The notes under the pieces: model-generated
What the model was told of the DNA's origin: nothing
Seen by the model: only the letters and a program-made list of their open reading frames with translations
The model's database searches: none
NCBI GenBank assembly: GCA_022180725.1
Contig: BQMO01000012.1
Location: 163,440-227,439 of the forward strand
Source: Phycisphaerae bacterium
GTDB taxonomy: Bacteria > Planctomycetota > Phycisphaerae > Phycisphaerales > UBA1924
Length of the DNA stretch: 64,000 bases
Direction of reading: 5' to 3'
Shown: positions 44,057 to 53,304 of the stretch, piece by piece
Position numbering within the stretch: position 1 is the first letter of the stretch
How the letters are laid out: each line of letters opens with the position of its first letter
Program-made: the position numbers and the translations under genes

Positions 44057-44362
44057 ATGGCCGTGTACTTCGATCGCGCGGGAGAGCCACGGTGCTGGTT
44101 CTGCTGGATGTCGCTGAAAGGGCGCTCGGCGAGCGGCCGTTGCCCGCAATGCAACCATTGGTACACCCTCGCGTGCTCTCGCGTCGAGCCCGGGCGAGCG
44201 CGGCTGCTCGCACTCCTCGCCGCCGCCCCCAAAGACTGGATGCGCCGCGTCCTGATGATGCGCGTCATCGCCATCGTGGCGCTCACGGTCGGGAACACCG
44301 CGATCATCCTCGCACTGGTCTGGCTCGCCTGGCGTGAACTCCGCCACACCTTCGGGCTGTAA
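44057..44362 (+). CDS. small zinc-ribbon membrane protein
   Basis: 101 residues. The first half holds two Cys pairs (CWFCW at residues 13-17 and CPQCNHWY near 29) that can bind zinc; a C-terminal membrane helix follows (IAIVALTVGNTAIILALVWL). Planctomycetes have many small proteins built this way, of unknown function. It is divergent from the small gene at 43984 and convergent with kmo-kynB, ending 9 bases before that gene's stop. Confidence 0.65.
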   Translation: MAVYFDRAGEPRCWFCWMSLKGRSASGRCPQCNHWYTLACSRVEPGRARLLALLAAAPKDWMRRVLMMRVIAIVALTVGNTAIILALVWLAWRELRHTFGL

Positions 44363-44371
44363 TCGCAAAGT

Positions 44372-46444
44372 TCAAAGCGGCCGAAGCACCGCCCGCACGG
44401 GGCTGGCGTCAAAGCCCGCGAGCCGCAGCGGAAGGGCGATGAGTTCATACCGCCCCGGCGCGGCCTTCGAGAGGTCCAGCCCTTCGAGGATGGCCATGTC
44501 ATGCCGGGCGATGGCCATATGCGCCGGCAGGTCTTTGGAGTCCTGAAGATCGACGCTGGGGGTATCGATGCCGATGGTGATGACCCCGCGGACGGCGAGC
44601 GCGTCGATGAGTTCAGCGGTCAGCCCGGCAAAGTCGTTGTTCCACGCGCTGGGGTCGGGGAACGTGCCGGTGCGGATCAGGACGCGCGGCGTGTCGGGTG
44701 AGACGGATTCCAGCCCGCCGACCACGTCGCCGACACGCACCCGTGCGCCGCGTGCAACGGGCGCGTCGAGCACGAGGCACGGGCCGAGGTAATGCACCAG
44801 CGACTGCTCGCCGATGCTCCGTCCACTCTTTGTGTAATGGTTCGGCCCGTCGGCGTGCGCCCCCAGGTGCACCGTGGTGCGGATCGTCGAGAGCGTGATG
44901 GTGTCGCCCTTCGCAAGGTCGCAGAGCACCTCGCGCGTCGGCGGCGTGTCGCCCGGCCAGACGGGGAGCGCGGGCGTGATGGCGGGCGAGAGATCGATCA
45001 CCGCTGACGTCGGCGTCGTGGCGCAATCGACGACTAACCGTGCCGGCGCGGCGCGTGCCGCGAGCGACCGTGCCGCCTCGACAACGCGCCGCGTCCATTC
45101 CCGCTCGTCCAGGGACTGGGACTCGTGCACGGGCACGCGCTCGGCGAGGGCGTGCACAAGTTCCTCGATCCGCCGCCCGCGCGCGCGGGCCTGCGCATAG
45201 GGAACGGTGGAAAACGACACGAGGTTGTACTGCGGCGTATAGGCCTCGCCGAGGGCCTCGTGGACGGCCCGCTCGAGGCGCTTGCCGTACTGAAAGTCGG
45301 CCCGTCCCGCGAGGTCGCGCATCTCGACAAAGTTCGCGAGGGCCATGTCCGCGATCGCGTCGGCGTGGGGCTTGCGGGCCTCCTGCATCGCGGGGAGCGC
45401 CTGAGAAAAATCGCCGTGGTGCGCGTCGAGCAACTCGGCGAGCACGCGCACGTCCTCGAACGCGCAGTTCATCCCCTGGCCATAGAACGGCACGACAGCG
45501 TGCGCGGCATCGCCCAGAATGCCCACACGCCCTCCATGCTGCCACGGCCAGCACCGCACCGTCACCAGCGAGCCGACAGGGTTCCTTGCATAGTCGGCTT
45601 CGAGCGTGGGCATGAGCGGCACGGCGTCGGGATAATGCCGGGTGAAGTACTCGGCGACACCCGGTCCGGGCGGAACTGCGGCAAAGGAGTGCTCGCCCTC
45701 GAACGGCCAGAAGAGCGTGCAGGTGAACGACCCGTCGCGGTTGGGCAGCGCGATCATCATCGACGACCCGCGAGGCCAGATGTGCAGGGCGTGCGGTTCA
45801 AGGGCGAAGGCGTGTCCGCTCGCCGACGCGCGCGGCTCGTGCGGCGCGACGGGCGGAATATGCAGTTCCTTGTACCCGTGCGCAAGATACGACTGGCTCA
45901 AATCGAAGCGATCGAGTTTCTGAAGACGACCGCGCACAGGCGAGAAGGCCCCGTCGGCCCCGAGGAGCACGTCGGCTTCCATGCGGACCCGGCGACCGTC
46001 GGGCGCACGGAACAACCCCGCCGGGGCGTCGAGGTCCACGTCCTCGCACCAGTGGTCGAAGACGAACTCGACGTTGGGGTATTGGGCCGCCTCGTGCAGC
46101 AGCGTGAGGTTCAGCCCGCCGCGCGATACGGAGTTGATCGCGTCGTCGGGGTTCTTGCTGTACGGCTGGAACGACGTCCGCCCGACGGGGTCGTGCAGCA
46201 TGCGTCCGGGCATCGCGATGGCGTCTTGCGCGAGCACGACGCGGTCAAGGTTCACGCCGGCAAGCCCCCACAGGCCCCGGGCCGAGAGCGCCAGGTTGAT
46301 CGACCGCCCGCCGGCGTAGCCCTTGGCGCGCGGGTCGGGGCGGCGTTCGTAGACGCGCACGGAATACCCGCGACGGGCGAGGTACACCGCCATCAGGCAC
46401 CCCGCCAGGCCGGCGCCGACGATGAGCACACGTGGCGAGGTCAC
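44372..46444 (-). CDS. kmo: kynurenine 3-monooxygenase fused to kynurenine formamidase
   Basis: 690 residues. Residues 1-455 are a flavin monooxygenase of the KMO type: VLIVGAGLAGCLMAVYLARR, GYAGGRSINLALSARG, HIWPRGSSMMIALPNRDGSF, GRVGILGDAAHAVVPFYGQG. Residues about 480-690 are a KynB-type metal hydrolase: IDLSPAITPALPVWPGDTPP, TVHLGAHADGPNHYTKSGRS and VITIGIDTPSVDLQDSKDLP. So one chain would hydrolyse N-formylkynurenine to kynurenine and hydroxylate it to 3-hydroxykynurenine. GTG at 46444 overlaps the stop of kynU (GTGA), giving coupled translation. Residues 202-210 (EPRASASG) come from a repeat element inserted before the HIWPRG block. Confidence 0.93.
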   Translation of the reverse strand: MTSPRVLIVGAGLAGCLMAVYLARRGYSVRVYERRPDPRAKGYAGGRSINLALSARGLWGLAGVNLDRVVLAQDAIAMPGRMLHDPVGRTSFQPYSKNPDDAINSVSRGGLNLTLLHEAAQYPNVEFVFDHWCEDVDLDAPAGLFRAPDGRRVRMEADVLLGADGAFSPVRGRLQKLDRFDLSQSYLAHGYKELHIPPVAPHEPRASASGHAFALEPHALHIWPRGSSMMIALPNRDGSFTCTLFWPFEGEHSFAAVPPGPGVAEYFTRHYPDAVPLMPTLEADYARNPVGSLVTVRCWPWQHGGRVGILGDAAHAVVPFYGQGMNCAFEDVRVLAELLDAHHGDFSQALPAMQEARKPHADAIADMALANFVEMRDLAGRADFQYGKRLERAVHEALGEAYTPQYNLVSFSTVPYAQARARGRRIEELVHALAERVPVHESQSLDEREWTRRVVEAARSLAARAAPARLVVDCATTPTSAVIDLSPAITPALPVWPGDTPPTREVLCDLAKGDTITLSTIRTTVHLGAHADGPNHYTKSGRSIGEQSLVHYLGPCLVLDAPVARGARVRVGDVVGGLESVSPDTPRVLIRTGTFPDPSAWNNDFAGLTAELIDALAVRGVITIGIDTPSVDLQDSKDLPAHMAIARHDMAILEGLDLSKAAPGRYELIALPLRLAGFDASPVRAVLRPL
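45815..45840 (-). repeat. ACGAGCCGCG-type repeat, in-frame copy in kmo
   Basis: On the reverse strand this reads ACGAGCCGCGCGCGTCGGCG and GCGGA, close to a unit at 55115 (ACGAGCCGCGAGCGTCAGCG). It codes for EPRASASG, where other KMO proteins have no matching residues. Confidence 0.7.
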
Positions 46445-47742
46445 ACGACCTCCCCGAGGATCGAGGCGAAGCGCCACACGTCATGGAACGTGTTGTAGAG
46501 CGGCACCGGGGCGACGCGGACCACGCTCGGCTCGCGATAATCGGCCACGACGCCGCGCCGCTGAAGCGCCTTGTGTGCCGCGCGGGCGTCGCCGGGCAGC
46601 AGAAGGGAGAGTTGGCAGCCGCGCTGCGCAGGGTCCGTGGGCGTCAGCACGCCGACGCGGGCATGGCCCGGTCGTGCGTTCAGGTCGGCCAACAGCGACT
46701 CGAGGTACGCCGTCAGCCGGAGCGACTTCGCGCGGAGCGCGGGCATGCTCGCGCGGGTGAAAATATCGAGCGAGACGCGGAGTGGGCAGGCCGCGAGGAT
46801 TGGCGGGTTCGAGAGGCTCCAGGCGTCCGCGGTGGCGCTGGGAATGAAGTCAGGGGTCATGGTGAAACGCGTGGCCGGGTCGTTGCCCCACCACCCGGCG
46901 AAGCGCGGGAATGTTGCGTCGCCCAGGTGACGCTCGTGCACGAACGCGCCCGCAAGGGCGCCCGGGCCGCTGTTGAGGTATTTATACGAACACCAGGCGG
47001 CGAAATCCGGCCCGTCCTCGTGCAAACGGAGAGAAACGTTCCCCGCGGCGTGGGCAAGGTCCCATCCCACGGCGATGCCGCGTTCGCGGGTGAACGTCGT
47101 GATGGCACGCAGGTCGAAGAGTTGCCCGGTGAGATAGTTCACCCCCCCGAGCATCACCAGCGCGATGGTCGCGTGCTCGCGGTCGATGGCCGCGAGAATA
47201 TCGTCCGTCCGAATGGACGCCTCGCCCGCGCGCGGCTTAAGACGGATGAGGCCCCGCGCGGGGTCGAATCCCAGGGCGCGCGCGTGGAAGTCGAGTTGGC
47301 TCAGCACGGCGTAGGAATCGCTGGGGAACGCCGTGTCCTCGATCACGATCTTGTACCGCTCGCGCGTCGGACGGTAGAACGACACCATCAGCAGGTGCAG
47401 GTTGACAGTGAGCGAGTTCATCGCGACGACTTCACGTTCGGTGGCGCCCACGACGTGCGCCAGCCCCGCGCGGAGAGCCTCGTGATACGGATACCACGGG
47501 TGCTTCGCGTGAAAGTGTCCCTCGACCCCGAAACGCGCCCAGTCGTCAAGTTCCTGAGCCAGCGCGGCCCGCGTCGCCCGCGGCATCAGGCCCAGCGAGT
47601 TGCCCACGAAGTACAGCGCCGGCCCGGCGCCTTCCCCGCCCACGTCCGCCGCGGCGGGCACGTGAAACTCGTCCCGGAACGCGCGCAGCGGGTCGGCCTG
47701 GTCCTGCTCAAGCGCAAACGCTTCGTCGGTGCGGGGTCGCAT
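46441..47742 (-). CDS. kynU: kynureninase
   Basis: 433 residues. PLP-dependent aminotransferase class V fold with kynureninase blocks: ALYFVGNSLGLMPRATRAAL, HPWYPYHEALRAGLAHVVGA, GWDLAHAAGNVSLRLHEDGP, and the PLP Lys in WCSYKYLNSGPGALAGAF near residue 233, then FTMTPDFIPSATADAWSLSN. It splits 3-hydroxykynurenine to 3-hydroxyanthranilate and alanine. The ATG at 47742 (MRPRTDEAF) is chosen; a GTG 27 bases upstream is possible. It overlaps kmo-kynB by four bases. Confidence 0.95.
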   Translation of the reverse strand: MRPRTDEAFALEQDQADPLRAFRDEFHVPAAADVGGEGAGPALYFVGNSLGLMPRATRAALAQELDDWARFGVEGHFHAKHPWYPYHEALRAGLAHVVGATEREVVAMNSLTVNLHLLMVSFYRPTRERYKIVIEDTAFPSDSYAVLSQLDFHARALGFDPARGLIRLKPRAGEASIRTDDILAAIDREHATIALVMLGGVNYLTGQLFDLRAITTFTRERGIAVGWDLAHAAGNVSLRLHEDGPDFAAWCSYKYLNSGPGALAGAFVHERHLGDATFPRFAGWWGNDPATRFTMTPDFIPSATADAWSLSNPPILAACPLRVSLDIFTRASMPALRAKSLRLTAYLESLLADLNARPGHARVGVLTPTDPAQRGCQLSLLLPGDARAAHKALQRRGVVADYREPSVVRVAPVPLYNTFHDVWRFASILGEVV

Positions 47743-47866
47743 CCGCACAGGATATCTCACCAACGCCACCGTCCGGTCGCGCCGGAATCGACGACACCGG
47801 GCGGCCTCGCGGACGCGACTTCAGTGTGTCCGCGCGGCGTGACCTTGCATGAATCGCCGCACGCCG

Positions 47867-49282
47867 CTACTTCAGTTCACGAATCTTGATGTTCCGGTAC
47901 CACACCGGGTCGCCGTGATCCTGGAGTGCAATCCGCCCCTTGTCGCGTTTCCCGTAGTCGGGCATGCTCTTGAACTTGCTCGCCTCGACCGCCGCGGCGT
48001 ATTCCGGGCTGGTCGTGTCCAAGTCCACCACCTTGAACCCGTTGAGGTGGTGCTCAATCCGCGAACCCCTGCACACGATGCGCCCGTGGTTCCACTCACC
48101 CGCCGGGCGGGCGACATCAAACGCCAGCGGCGCCACGGCGTACACGCACGCGGCCCGGGTGAGTTTCCCCTTGCCATCATTGTGGCGGCGGTCGTCGAGA
48201 ATTTGATACTCGCGCCCGGTCTCCCACGGATAGGTCTTATCCTCCGTGCAGCGGTACATCACCCCGCTGTTGCCCCCCTCGGCAACTTTCCAGTCAAAGG
48301 AAAGTTCAAAGTCCGCGAACTCGCCGTCGGTCGCGATGTCTCCCCCGCCCTGGCCGGGCGTGAAACAGAGCGTGCCGCCCTGCACGCTCCACCCCTTGTC
48401 GGGGAACTTCGGCTGCTTCCAGCCATGCCACCCCGTCGTGGTCGATCCGTCAAACAGCAGCCGCCAGCCGTGCTGCTCCTCTTCGGGCGTCAGCATGTTC
48501 TGATCCACGGCACGCGGCGTCCACGCGGTCGGAAGCGTGACGGCACCCGTCGCGGCCCACTCGGCGCCTCGCACCAGCAGCGCGCGGAACCCCGGCGACA
48601 CGATGCTCGACTTGGATTCGTCCGACCCGACCCAGACGTGCCCCAGCGGGGTGGCAAAGACGCGGCCCTTGCCGAACTGCACCGTGAGCGCCATCGGCTC
48701 GTACTTCCCCGTGCCCCCCGATTCCGTGCTCGACATCGCCCGCGCCAGCAGGTGATACGGCGCCTTCTGCGGGTTCACCATCTTGTGGTACAACTCGTCG
48801 GGCGTCTCGAAGCCGCTCAGCCCCTTCGTGATCGGGTGCTCGGCATCAACCAACTCGACCGCGAACGTATGAAACTTCCCGTGCCCCGTCTCGCCCTTGC
48901 GCCACAACAGTCCGAGCATGGCCTCGTAGTCGTTCCACCCCGGGAAGGCGTTGTTGGCCGCGTGAATCGCGACCACACCCGTGCCGGCACGCACGGCGTT
49001 CGCGAAGTTCGCCTCCGCCGCCGCGGGCCAGCGCGGCTCCGCGTTATAGTCGAGCACGACGAGGTCAATGCCCTTCAGCGCGTCGGGACGCGCCAGGTCC
49101 GTCTCCGGAGAGTCGGTAATCGTCACCGCGAACCGGCCCGTGGCTTCCAGCGTCTCGGCGTGCACGCGGCTCGTGTACCGCCAGTTGTGGTTGTTCTGCC
49201 CCGTCACCAAAAGGGTGCGGACCGACTGCCCCGCCGCGACGTTCGACAGCACCATCGCACTCATCAGGACCACCTGCTTCAT
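47867..49282 (-). CDS. exported ThuA-DUF1080 fusion protein
   Basis: 471 residues. Signal peptide MKQVVLMSAMVLSNVAAGQS; residues 22-235 form a ThuA/glutamine-amidotransferase-like domain (DLVVLDYNAEPRWPAAAEAN, VVAIHAANNAFPGWNDYEAM); residues 255-471 form DUF1080, a concanavalin-like lectin fold (GWRLLFDGSTTTGWHGWKQP, SGVMYRCTEDKTYPWETGRE, NGFKVVDLDTTSPEYAAAVE). Both domains are thought to act on sugars outside the cytoplasm, and the pair is frequent in planctomycetes. Another ATG 24 bases upstream (MLRPKEKP) is possible. Confidence 0.88.
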   Translation of the reverse strand: MKQVVLMSAMVLSNVAAGQSVRTLLVTGQNNHNWRYTSRVHAETLEATGRFAVTITDSPETDLARPDALKGIDLVVLDYNAEPRWPAAAEANFANAVRAGTGVVAIHAANNAFPGWNDYEAMLGLLWRKGETGHGKFHTFAVELVDAEHPITKGLSGFETPDELYHKMVNPQKAPYHLLARAMSSTESGGTGKYEPMALTVQFGKGRVFATPLGHVWVGSDESKSSIVSPGFRALLVRGAEWAATGAVTLPTAWTPRAVDQNMLTPEEEQHGWRLLFDGSTTTGWHGWKQPKFPDKGWSVQGGTLCFTPGQGGGDIATDGEFADFELSFDWKVAEGGNSGVMYRCTEDKTYPWETGREYQILDDRRHNDGKGKLTRAACVYAVAPLAFDVARPAGEWNHGRIVCRGSRIEHHLNGFKVVDLDTTSPEYAAAVEASKFKSMPDYGKRDKGRIALQDHGDPVWYRNIKIRELK

Positions 49283-49326
49283 GGGCTTCTCCTTCGGGCG
49301 CAGCATACCACGAACGAGCGCCGTCT

Positions 49327-49875
49327 TCACCCGCGACGCGGACACGTCGCCAGGTGATCGTTCACCAGCCCCGTCGCCTGCATGAACGCATACACGATTG
49401 TCGGGCCGACGAACCGGAACCCGCGACGCCGGAGGTCCTTCGACAACGCCTCGGCCTGGGGCGAAGTCACGGGCACGTCGCTCGCCCGACGGCGAACATG
49501 CCGCACAGGACGCCCGTCCACGAACCGCCACACGTACGCGTCGAACGTGCCGAACTCATCTTGCACGCGGAGATACGCCATGGCATTGGTGATCGACGAC
49601 ACAATCTTCAACCGGTTGCGCACCATACCCGGGTCCGCGAGCATGGCGGCCTGCTTCCGTTCGTCAAACCGCGCCACCCGCGACGGCTCAAATCCCTCGT
49701 ACACCCTGCGGTACCGGTCACGCTTCCGAAGGATCGTCTCCCACGACAGCCCGGCCTGAGCACCCTCGAGCACCAGGAACTCGAAGAACGTCCGATCATC
49801 GTGCACGGGCTTCCCCCACTCCTCATCGTGGTATCGGACCGCCAGATCGCTCCTGGCCCATGGGCACCTCGGCAT
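49327..49875 (-). CDS. tag: DNA-3-methyladenine glycosylase I
   Basis: 182 residues: MPRCPWARSDLAVRYHDEEW with the first zinc-binding Cys, FFEFLVLEGAQAGLSWETIL, then RNRLKIVSSITNAMAYLRVQ and GFRFVGPTIVYAFMQATGLV with VNDHLATCP carrying the last His and Cys of the zinc site. The enzyme excises 3-methyladenine from DNA. The ATG at 49875 starts the conserved N-terminus; it is divergent from the kinase gene by 78 bases. Confidence 0.95.
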   Translation of the reverse strand: MPRCPWARSDLAVRYHDEEWGKPVHDDRTFFEFLVLEGAQAGLSWETILRKRDRYRRVYEGFEPSRVARFDERKQAAMLADPGMVRNRLKIVSSITNAMAYLRVQDEFGTFDAYVWRFVDGRPVRHVRRRASDVPVTSPQAEALSKDLRRRGFRFVGPTIVYAFMQATGLVNDHLATCPRRG

Positions 49876-49953
49876 TCCGCACCGTAGGTGCGCCCGACGA
49901 CGCGTTTTGCTGGCCAACCACGCCGCCGTGTGTACGCTATCGCCCGGTGCTCC

Positions 49954-52590
49954 ATGAGCCGTTCTGATCGTGACATCGCCGCCCTGGTCCGCGAAGCGCT
50001 CCGGATTCCGCCAGAATCGCGGGCCGCCTTCCTGGATTCCTCGTGCCCCGACGCGGACACGCGTCGCATGGTCGAGCACCGCCTCAGCCGCGAATCACAG
50101 GACACGCTCGCCCCGGGGCAGGACGACCTCTTCGAACCTCCGGGGCACGAGGAACCCGTCACGCCGCCCCCGTCATCCGAGGGCTCCCGACGCCTCGGCA
50201 AGTACACCATCCTCGACATCCTCGGCGAGGGCGGCATGGGCGTGGTCTACCTGGCCCGGCAGGACCGCCCTGAACGCACCATCGCCCTCAAGGTCGTTCG
50301 GCCCGGGTTGCTCACCCCGCGCATGCTGCGCCGCTTCGAGCACGAATCCCAGATGCTCGGCCGACTCCAGCACCCGGGCATCGCCCAGATCTTCGAGGCG
50401 GGCACGGCCGACACCGGGCACGGCTCTCAGCCTTATTTCGCGATGGAGTTCATCAAGGGAATACCGCTCACGGAGTACGCGACGGCGCGTGACCTTCCGA
50501 CGCGCCATCGCTTGCAGATGTTCATTCAGGTGTGCGAGGCCGTGCACCACGCGCACCAGAAGGGCGTCATCCACCGCGATCTCAAGCCCGGGAACATCCT
50601 CGTCGACGACGAGGGGCGGGCCAAGGTGCTCGACTTCGGCGTCGCGAGGGCGACCGACGACAACCCCGCGGGCACGCTCCACACCGAGGCCGGCGCGGTC
50701 GTGGGGACGCTGGCGTACATGAGCCCCGAGCAGTTGACGGGCGATCCGCTGGCGATCGACACCCGGGCCGACGTGTACGCGCTCGGCGTGATCTTGTACG
50801 AACTCCTTGCGGGGCGGCTGCCGTTCGTGGTGGAGCGGCGGACGCTGGTCGAGGTGGCCCGAATGGTCGCCGAGCTCGAACCGACGCCGCTTGGGACGAT
50901 CAATCGGACGTACCGCGGCGACCTCCAGACCATCGTCGCCAAGGCGCTCGCGAAGGAGAAGGATCGGCGGTATCAGTCGGCCTCGGACCTGGCGGCCGAC
51001 CTGGGGCGGTTCCTCCGGCACGAGCCGATCGCGGCACGCCCGCCCAGTGCCGCCTACCAGTTTCGCAAGTTCGCCCAGCGGAACAAGGCGGTCGTCATCG
51101 GCGCGGCGGCCGTGCTCGCGGCGATGGTCGGTGGGTTGGTGGGCATCGCCTGGCAGGCCGAACGCGCGACACGAGCCGCCGAGGTTGCCCGCGAAGAGGC
51201 CGATATCTCGCGCGAGGTCAGCGCGTTCCTCGACCGTATGCTCCGCGCGGTGAACCCCGAAGAGGCGCAGGGACGCGAACCAACCCTGCGCGAGTTGCTC
51301 GATTCGGCGGCGGCCGACCTGCAGACGCGCGCGTCGATCCACCCGCGCGTCGAACTCGCCCTCCGCGACACCATCGGGCACACCTACCACGCGATGTCCC
51401 GGCTCGACGAGGCCGAGACGCAGTACGAGAAGGTGCTCGCCCTCTGCCGACGCCTCTACGGCGACAACCACCGCGCCACGATCAGCGCCCGGCGGAACAT
51501 CGTGGGCATCCGCGCCGACCGCGGCAAGTTCGACGACGCCGAACGCGATGCCCTGGCCATCATCGCCGATTGCGAGCGGGTGCTCGGCGCCAACGATCCC
51601 GAGACCATCTTCGCCCGACTTGATCTCGGACGGGTCTACCAGGAGACGGGGCGCTGGGCCGAGGCCGAGCCGATCCTGCGCACCGGCATGGAGGCCGCCC
51701 GCGCCGCCGTGGGTGATCACGACCAGCGGTACATCACCGCGCTGCACAACACGGGCACCGCGATCAAGGACTCGGGGCGCGTGGCCGAATCCGTCGGGCT
51801 GCTGCGCGAGGCGCTGCGGCTGCGGCGGGACACGCTCGGCGACAACCACCCCGACACGCTCTACACCATGAACAACCTCGCCGCCGCCCTGCAGCGGTCC
51901 ACCTCCGAAGCCGACCGCGTCGAAGCCGAGCGGCTCATGCGAGAAACGCTCGAGGCCCGCACGCGCGTGCTGGGGCCTGACCACGTCGCGACGATCACGA
52001 CGACGGGCAACCTCGCGGTCGCGCTCATCGAACAGAAGCGGCTGGAAGAAGCCCGGCCGCTCGCCGAACGCGCGTACGAGGGGTGGAAGGCGACGCTCGG
52101 CGAAGACCACCCCAAGACCATGATCGGGCTGGGCAACCTGGCCTACCTCTACGAAGACCTCGGCCGCGACGACCTCGCCGAGACGATGTACCGGCGTGTG
52201 ATCGAGGTCCGTCGCAAGGCCTCGGGCGGCCAGGACCCGGACACGTGGTCGCCCATGAACAACCTGGCCATGCTCCTCTCGCGCACCGGCAAGCACGAGG
52301 AGGCCGAGCGGCAGTACCGGGAACTCCTCACGCTCTGCGCGGGCAAACTCCCCGCCGATCACCTCTACCTGGCCATCTTCCGCAACAACTTCGGCGAGTG
52401 CCTGACGGCGCTGGAGAAGTACGAGCAAGCCGAGAAGGAACTTCTTGAAAGCCACGCCCTCCTGGTATCGAAACTCGGACCGGCGCACGCGCGGACCCTC
52501 AAGGCGGTGCAGCGACTGATGGCGCTCTATGAACGTCGGGGCGATGAACCCGCGGCGGCCCGGTGGCGGGCGTCGCTCCCCGCGCCATGA
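49954..52590 (+). CDS. Ser/Thr protein kinase with TPR sensor domain
   Basis: 878 residues. N-terminal segment (ALVREALRIPPESRAAFLDS) resembles the region found before planctomycete kinases; kinase domain about 85-355 with GEGGMGVVYLARQ, IALKVV (Lys), VIHRDLKPGNIL (catalytic Asp) and VLDFGVARATD. One membrane helix follows near 380-400 (VVIGAAAVLAAMVGGLVGIA). The remaining 480 residues are about ten TPR repeats of the TPR_10/12 kind (DNHPDTLYTMNNLAAALQRS, GEDHPKTMIGLGNLAYLYED). A membrane kinase with an exported TPR part is common in planctomycetes. No partner sigma factor is adjacent. Confidence 0.93.
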   Translation: MSRSDRDIAALVREALRIPPESRAAFLDSSCPDADTRRMVEHRLSRESQDTLAPGQDDLFEPPGHEEPVTPPPSSEGSRRLGKYTILDILGEGGMGVVYLARQDRPERTIALKVVRPGLLTPRMLRRFEHESQMLGRLQHPGIAQIFEAGTADTGHGSQPYFAMEFIKGIPLTEYATARDLPTRHRLQMFIQVCEAVHHAHQKGVIHRDLKPGNILVDDEGRAKVLDFGVARATDDNPAGTLHTEAGAVVGTLAYMSPEQLTGDPLAIDTRADVYALGVILYELLAGRLPFVVERRTLVEVARMVAELEPTPLGTINRTYRGDLQTIVAKALAKEKDRRYQSASDLAADLGRFLRHEPIAARPPSAAYQFRKFAQRNKAVVIGAAAVLAAMVGGLVGIAWQAERATRAAEVAREEADISREVSAFLDRMLRAVNPEEAQGREPTLRELLDSAAADLQTRASIHPRVELALRDTIGHTYHAMSRLDEAETQYEKVLALCRRLYGDNHRATISARRNIVGIRADRGKFDDAERDALAIIADCERVLGANDPETIFARLDLGRVYQETGRWAEAEPILRTGMEAARAAVGDHDQRYITALHNTGTAIKDSGRVAESVGLLREALRLRRDTLGDNHPDTLYTMNNLAAALQRSTSEADRVEAERLMRETLEARTRVLGPDHVATITTTGNLAVALIEQKRLEEARPLAERAYEGWKATLGEDHPKTMIGLGNLAYLYEDLGRDDLAETMYRRVIEVRRKASGGQDPDTWSPMNNLAMLLSRTGKHEEAERQYRELLTLCAGKLPADHLYLAIFRNNFGECLTALEKYEQAEKELLESHALLVSKLGPAHARTLKAVQRLMALYERRGDEPAAARWRASLPAP

Positions 52591-52638
52591 CTCCGCCCCC
52601 CGACACCGGGGCACGGTCGCGCCGACTACCCTTGGCGC

Positions 52639-53304
52639 ATGGCCATCGCACCCCCGCTCAATCTCAGGAAGTGGATCAAGGACAACGCCAAGCACCTGGT
52701 GCCGCCGGTGTCGAACAAGCAACTCTTCACCGACAGCCCCGACGTCATCCTCTTCGTCTCGGGCGGGCCGAACACGCGCAACGACTTCCACGTCAACCCC
52801 ACCGAGGAACTCTTCTACCAACTCAAGGGCGACATCGCCGTCCGCCTGAGACCCCTCGACGGCGGCAAGCCCTACGACCAGGTCATCAAGGAAGGTGAAC
52901 TCTTCCTCCTGCCGCGCTGGGTGCCTCACCGTCCGCAGCGACCCAAGGGCACGGTCGGCCTCATCGCCGAGTTCCCGCGCGGCGTCGACGCCGAGGGCAA
53001 CCCGCAGAAGGACGGCCTGCAGTGGTATTGCCCCCACTGCGACGCCCTCGTGTACGACGCCCGCTTCGTGCTCAAGAAGATCGACGAAGACCTCGCGGTG
53101 GTCATGAACGACTTCTGGGACGGCCCTGCCGAACGCCGCACCTGCAAGGCCTGCAACACCGTCATCGTCCGCGCGGGAGCAATCGAGATCAAGGGAGGCA
53201 AGGTCAAGGCCGCCGCGGGCAGGTCCCGGCCGAAGCCGTCCGCGAAAAAGCCCGCAAGCAAACCCTCGAAGCGCGCGGCGAGAAAGAGCGCGGGGCGGCG
53301 GTGA
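52639..53304 (+). CDS. nbaC: 3-hydroxyanthranilate 3,4-dioxygenase with basic tail
   Basis: 221 residues. Cupin domain: NDFHVNPTEELFYQLKGDIA gives metal ligands His and Glu, LPRWVPHRPQRP the third His; a rubredoxin-like zinc site follows (WYCPHCDALVYD and CKACNTVIVR). It opens the ring of 3-hydroxyanthranilate to 2-amino-3-carboxymuconate semialdehyde. The last 35 residues (from about 187) are unusual: a Lys/Arg/Ala/Pro-rich tail similar to histone H1 tails (RPKPSAKKPASKPSKRAARK). Starts 48 bases after the kinase stop; its own stop overlaps the next gene (GTGA). Confidence 0.94.
   Translation: MAIAPPLNLRKWIKDNAKHLVPPVSNKQLFTDSPDVILFVSGGPNTRNDFHVNPTEELFYQLKGDIAVRLRPLDGGKPYDQVIKEGELFLLPRWVPHRPQRPKGTVGLIAEFPRGVDAEGNPQKDGLQWYCPHCDALVYDARFVLKKIDEDLAVVMNDFWDGPAERRTCKACNTVIVRAGAIEIKGGKVKAAAGRSRPKPSAKKPASKPSKRAARKSAGRR

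Noticed and set aside
46432..47889. Forward frame over kynU of 485 codons
   Set aside because: Antisense to kynU, which has full PLP-enzyme motifs on the reverse strand.
50173..53037. 954-codon reverse-strand frame over the kinase gene
   Set aside because: Antisense shadow of a kinase with all catalytic motifs on the + strand.
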